DNA from: JASJBU01 sp039714735
Lineage (GTDB): Bacteria; Pseudomonadota; Gammaproteobacteria; Chromatiales; Chromatiaceae
Length of the DNA stretch: 15,747 nucleotides
Direction: 5' to 3'
Assembly: GCA_039714735.1 (NCBI GenBank)
Contig: JBDLIT010000091.1
Coordinates: forward strand, 1-15,747
In this document: positions 14,353 through 15,747 of the stretch, one piece after another
Layout of the letters: the number at the start of each line of letters is the position of its first letter
Numbering within the stretch: position 1 is the first letter of the stretch
Made by a program: the position numbers and the translations under genes
The notes under the pieces: model-generated
The model's database searches: none
What the model saw: the letters and a program-made list of their open reading frames with translations, nothing else
What the model was told of the DNA's origin: nothing

Positions 14353-15041
14353 GATGCGCCCCCTGCCACAAAAGAGAGCACCACATAACGATCGAAACCC
14401 AGCCCTTCCGGGTCGGTTTCTGGGTAGAGTGCCGCTTCTTCTCCGCTGATTCTCATTTTTATCCGGTCTGGTGAGACACCCGCCTCCAGCAAGCGCCGCA
14501 CAACTGCTTCCGCCCTGAGTTTTGTCAGTTCCAGATTGTAATTCTCACTGCCACGACGGTCTGCCGAGGCGCGCACCTCAATATCCAACTCTCTAAAGGC
14601 ATTGAGCATCCCCGCCAAGGCGTGCAGATGGGGTTGAAGGGCTGGTTCAATATCAGCGCTCTCGGTGCGAAATCCTAGACAGAACGAGAATCCTTCCGTC
14701 ACCGCTTCGAGTCGCGTGTGGTTTGTCTGGATCTGCTGCAGCACCCTGGCATGCTCTCCAGCTTGTTGTGTATTCAGAAATTCGAGCTGCTCATTTGCGG
14801 CTACCAACTCTTCGCCGGCATGCAGGATTTGGTCTTTTTGCGCTTCAATGTGACCGATCAGAGCCCCGCCGATCAAACCTGTCATTAGACCAGGTGGTCC
14901 TGCCAATATCCCACCTGCCAATGCGCCAATCGCCGGCCCCCTGAGTGAGTGTGTATGATCCATGGACATCCCCTCTTCCGCATAGACTGGGCCTTGCAGG
15001 AACATGCCAACAACCGCTATAGAAACAATCACGTTTTTCAT
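14349..15041 (-). CDS. pdsO: Proteobacterial dedicated sortase system OmpA-family protein
   Basis: A 230-residue envelope protein. MKNVIVSIAVVGMFLQGPVYA is a signal peptide. A glycine-zipper segment follows (PAIGALAGGILAGPPG and GLIGGALIGHI), then a coiled-coil stretch (EAQKDQILHAGEELVAANEQL). An OmpA-like peptidoglycan-binding domain occupies about 110-225, with FRTESADIEPALQPHLHALA, IEVRASADRRGSENYN, LTKLRAEAV and IKMRISGEEA. This arrangement matches PdsO, which accompanies class GN sortase, its vWA target and the PdsR/PdsS two-component pair. I chose ATG 15039-15041 over an upstream in-frame start because GGAGG lies nine nt before it and the signal peptide starts there. It is the only intact member of the system in view. 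Confidence 0.85.
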   Translation of the reverse strand: MKNVIVSIAVVGMFLQGPVYAEEGMSMDHTHSLRGPAIGALAGGILAGPPGLMTGLIGGALIGHIEAQKDQILHAGEELVAANEQLEFLNTQQAGEHARVLQQIQTNHTRLEAVTEGFSFCLGFRTESADIEPALQPHLHALAGMLNAFRELDIEVRASADRRGSENYNLELTKLRAEAVVRRLLEAGVSPDRIKMRISGEEAALYPETDPEGLGFDRYVVLSFVAGGAS

Positions 15042-15370
15042 CTGCTTTTTCCTCCAGGTTGACCCAATGCCCCTCGATGGGGACAGAAACACCTCTGCTG
15101 CATTGGGTTGAATTGAACTGGGGAAATTACAGAACAGGGAGTTGGCGATTCGTTTACAACATTGCGTCGAAATAGGGGTAAATTCTGACTAAATCGTGGC
15201 AATCGACAGAAAGTAGTATCAATTTGTTACAGATACCGAATATAGCAGGCTTGCGTGAGACGATTTTTATTCCCTAATCGGTTTATTACTCTAAAGAATT
15301 AGAATGGTATGACCGCTCATATAAGGAGGATACAAGCTTAAAGATAATATAAAGGATTCCCTTCTAAATT
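15042..15370. promoter_or_regulatory. Divergent region between pdsO and the phosphate-binding-like gene
   Basis: 329 bp lie between two divergent starts. Besides the pdsO leader stem-loop it is AT-rich from about 15190 to 15370 and should contain both promoters, but I cannot pick convincing -35/-10 pairs. An AAGGAGG near 15324-15330 has no start codon at normal spacing behind it. Confidence 0.5.
15062..15108 (-). promoter_or_regulatory. Stem-loop in the pdsO leader, next to the ribosome binding site
   Basis: On the transcribed strand ACCCAATG (15108-15101) pairs with CATTGGGT (15069-15062). Stacked against it is an inner hairpin CCCC-ATCGA-GGGG (15082-15070). The outer stem closes a few nt before the GGAGG of pdsO, so folding could influence translation. 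There is no terminator U-run. Confidence 0.5.
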
Positions 15371-15747
15371 ATGAGGATATCACCTTCCGTAATAGCCGCG
15401 GGAATGATGCTTTTTGCATCAATGCCCGCTGCTGCGCTGGAGGTTATTACAAATCCCATAAACGAGACCAACACTCTATCCATCAGTACCCTACGTTCAA
15501 TCTTCAGTATGCGCATGACTCAATGGCCGGATGGCACACCGATACGGGTTTTTGTCATGGGCGATAAGGAGCCTCTCCATTCAGCGTTCAGCAAACAAGT
15601 TCTGGGGGTCTTTCCACATCAGTTGCGTCGCGCCTGGAATCGGCAAATATACTCCGGTACCGGCCAGGCGCCCGCTAAAGTCAATACCGAGGCCGAGATG
15701 CGAACCATGGTTGAACAAACACCAGGCGCTATTGGCTATCTTGCTGA
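15371..15747 (+). CDS. Periplasmic phosphate-binding-like (PstS-like/PBP domain) protein, 5' end
   Basis: ATG 15371 opens a frame that runs off the right edge (125 codons visible). A stop (TAA 15365-15367) lies just upstream in frame. The start MRISPSVIAAGMMLFASMPAAALE is a Sec signal. The mature part, LSISTLRSIFSMRMTQWPDG, then PIRVFVMGD, then LHSAFSKQVLGVFPHQLRRAWNR and YSGTGQAPAK, followed by EAEMRTMVEQTPGAIGYL, is the conserved layout of small phosphate ABC-transporter substrate-binding-like proteins. These are often not with transporter genes. The SD is poor (AAGGA 14 nt away). Ligand and role are unproven. Confidence 0.8.
   Translation, partial: MRISPSVIAAGMMLFASMPAAALEVITNPINETNTLSISTLRSIFSMRMTQWPDGTPIRVFVMGDKEPLHSAFSKQVLGVFPHQLRRAWNRQIYSGTGQAPAKVNTEAEMRTMVEQTPGAIGYLA

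Noticed and set aside
14349..15092. Longer start for pdsO at 15092
   Set aside because: It would bury the signal peptide and pass through the leader stem-loop; ATG 15039-15041 has a strong SD.

Overview
The window looks like chromosomal DNA of a marine or sediment gammaproteobacterium. The basis is a tRNA-Val(GAC) of enterobacterial type, a decayed proteobacterial dedicated sortase locus (an arrangement typical of marine Proteobacteria), c-type cytochromes with N-terminal anchors, and a DpaA/YafK-like L,D-transpeptidase-fold protein. I cannot name the genus. GC content changes along the window: the first gene is visibly richer in GC than the peroxidase block.

Layout. Bases 1-707 hold the 3' end of an acidic, histidine-rich, beta-propeller-like protein on the plus strand. 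Bases 708-1114 have no convincing gene; they hold a compound hairpin and two facing rho-independent terminators. A tRNA-Val follows on the minus strand with its own promoter. Bases 1308-9189 are the centrepiece, a divergent haem-protein locus. On the minus strand, a plant-PIOX/alpha-dioxygenase-like haem peroxidase is followed by a catalase-fold protein whose distal His appears to be Gln, and then by an unrecognised 149-residue protein. On the plus strand, across a 459-bp divergent region, two paralogous membrane-anchored dihaem cytochromes of the RoxA/dihaem-peroxidase type follow one another. Together they suggest an oxylipin or lipid-hydroperoxide pathway in the envelope (inference).

Bases 9190-9629 are a scar containing repeat units and an IS21 istB fragment. 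Bases 9630-11805 (minus) encode a ThiF/TcdA-like adenylating enzyme followed by a FeeM/autoinducer-synthase-like GNAT domain fused to a cyclic-nucleotide-binding domain. Two identical perfect TATAAT boxes lie upstream. This pair looks like an undescribed small-molecule or acyl-conjugation module.

Bases 12104-13560 (minus) hold a class I glutamine amidotransferase translationally coupled through a TTGA overlap to a YafK-like YkuD-domain protein. Bases 13684-15041 (minus) are a collapsed proteobacterial sortase operon. The OmpA-family gene pdsO is intact and followed by an overlapping 54-codon ORF. After that come only the N-terminus of the sortase target protein and the C-terminus of the sortase, joined at a 34-bp near-perfect palindrome, with a second lesion (a one-base frameshift) in a C7 tract. 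A plus-strand periplasmic phosphate-binding-like protein begins at 15371 and runs off the window.
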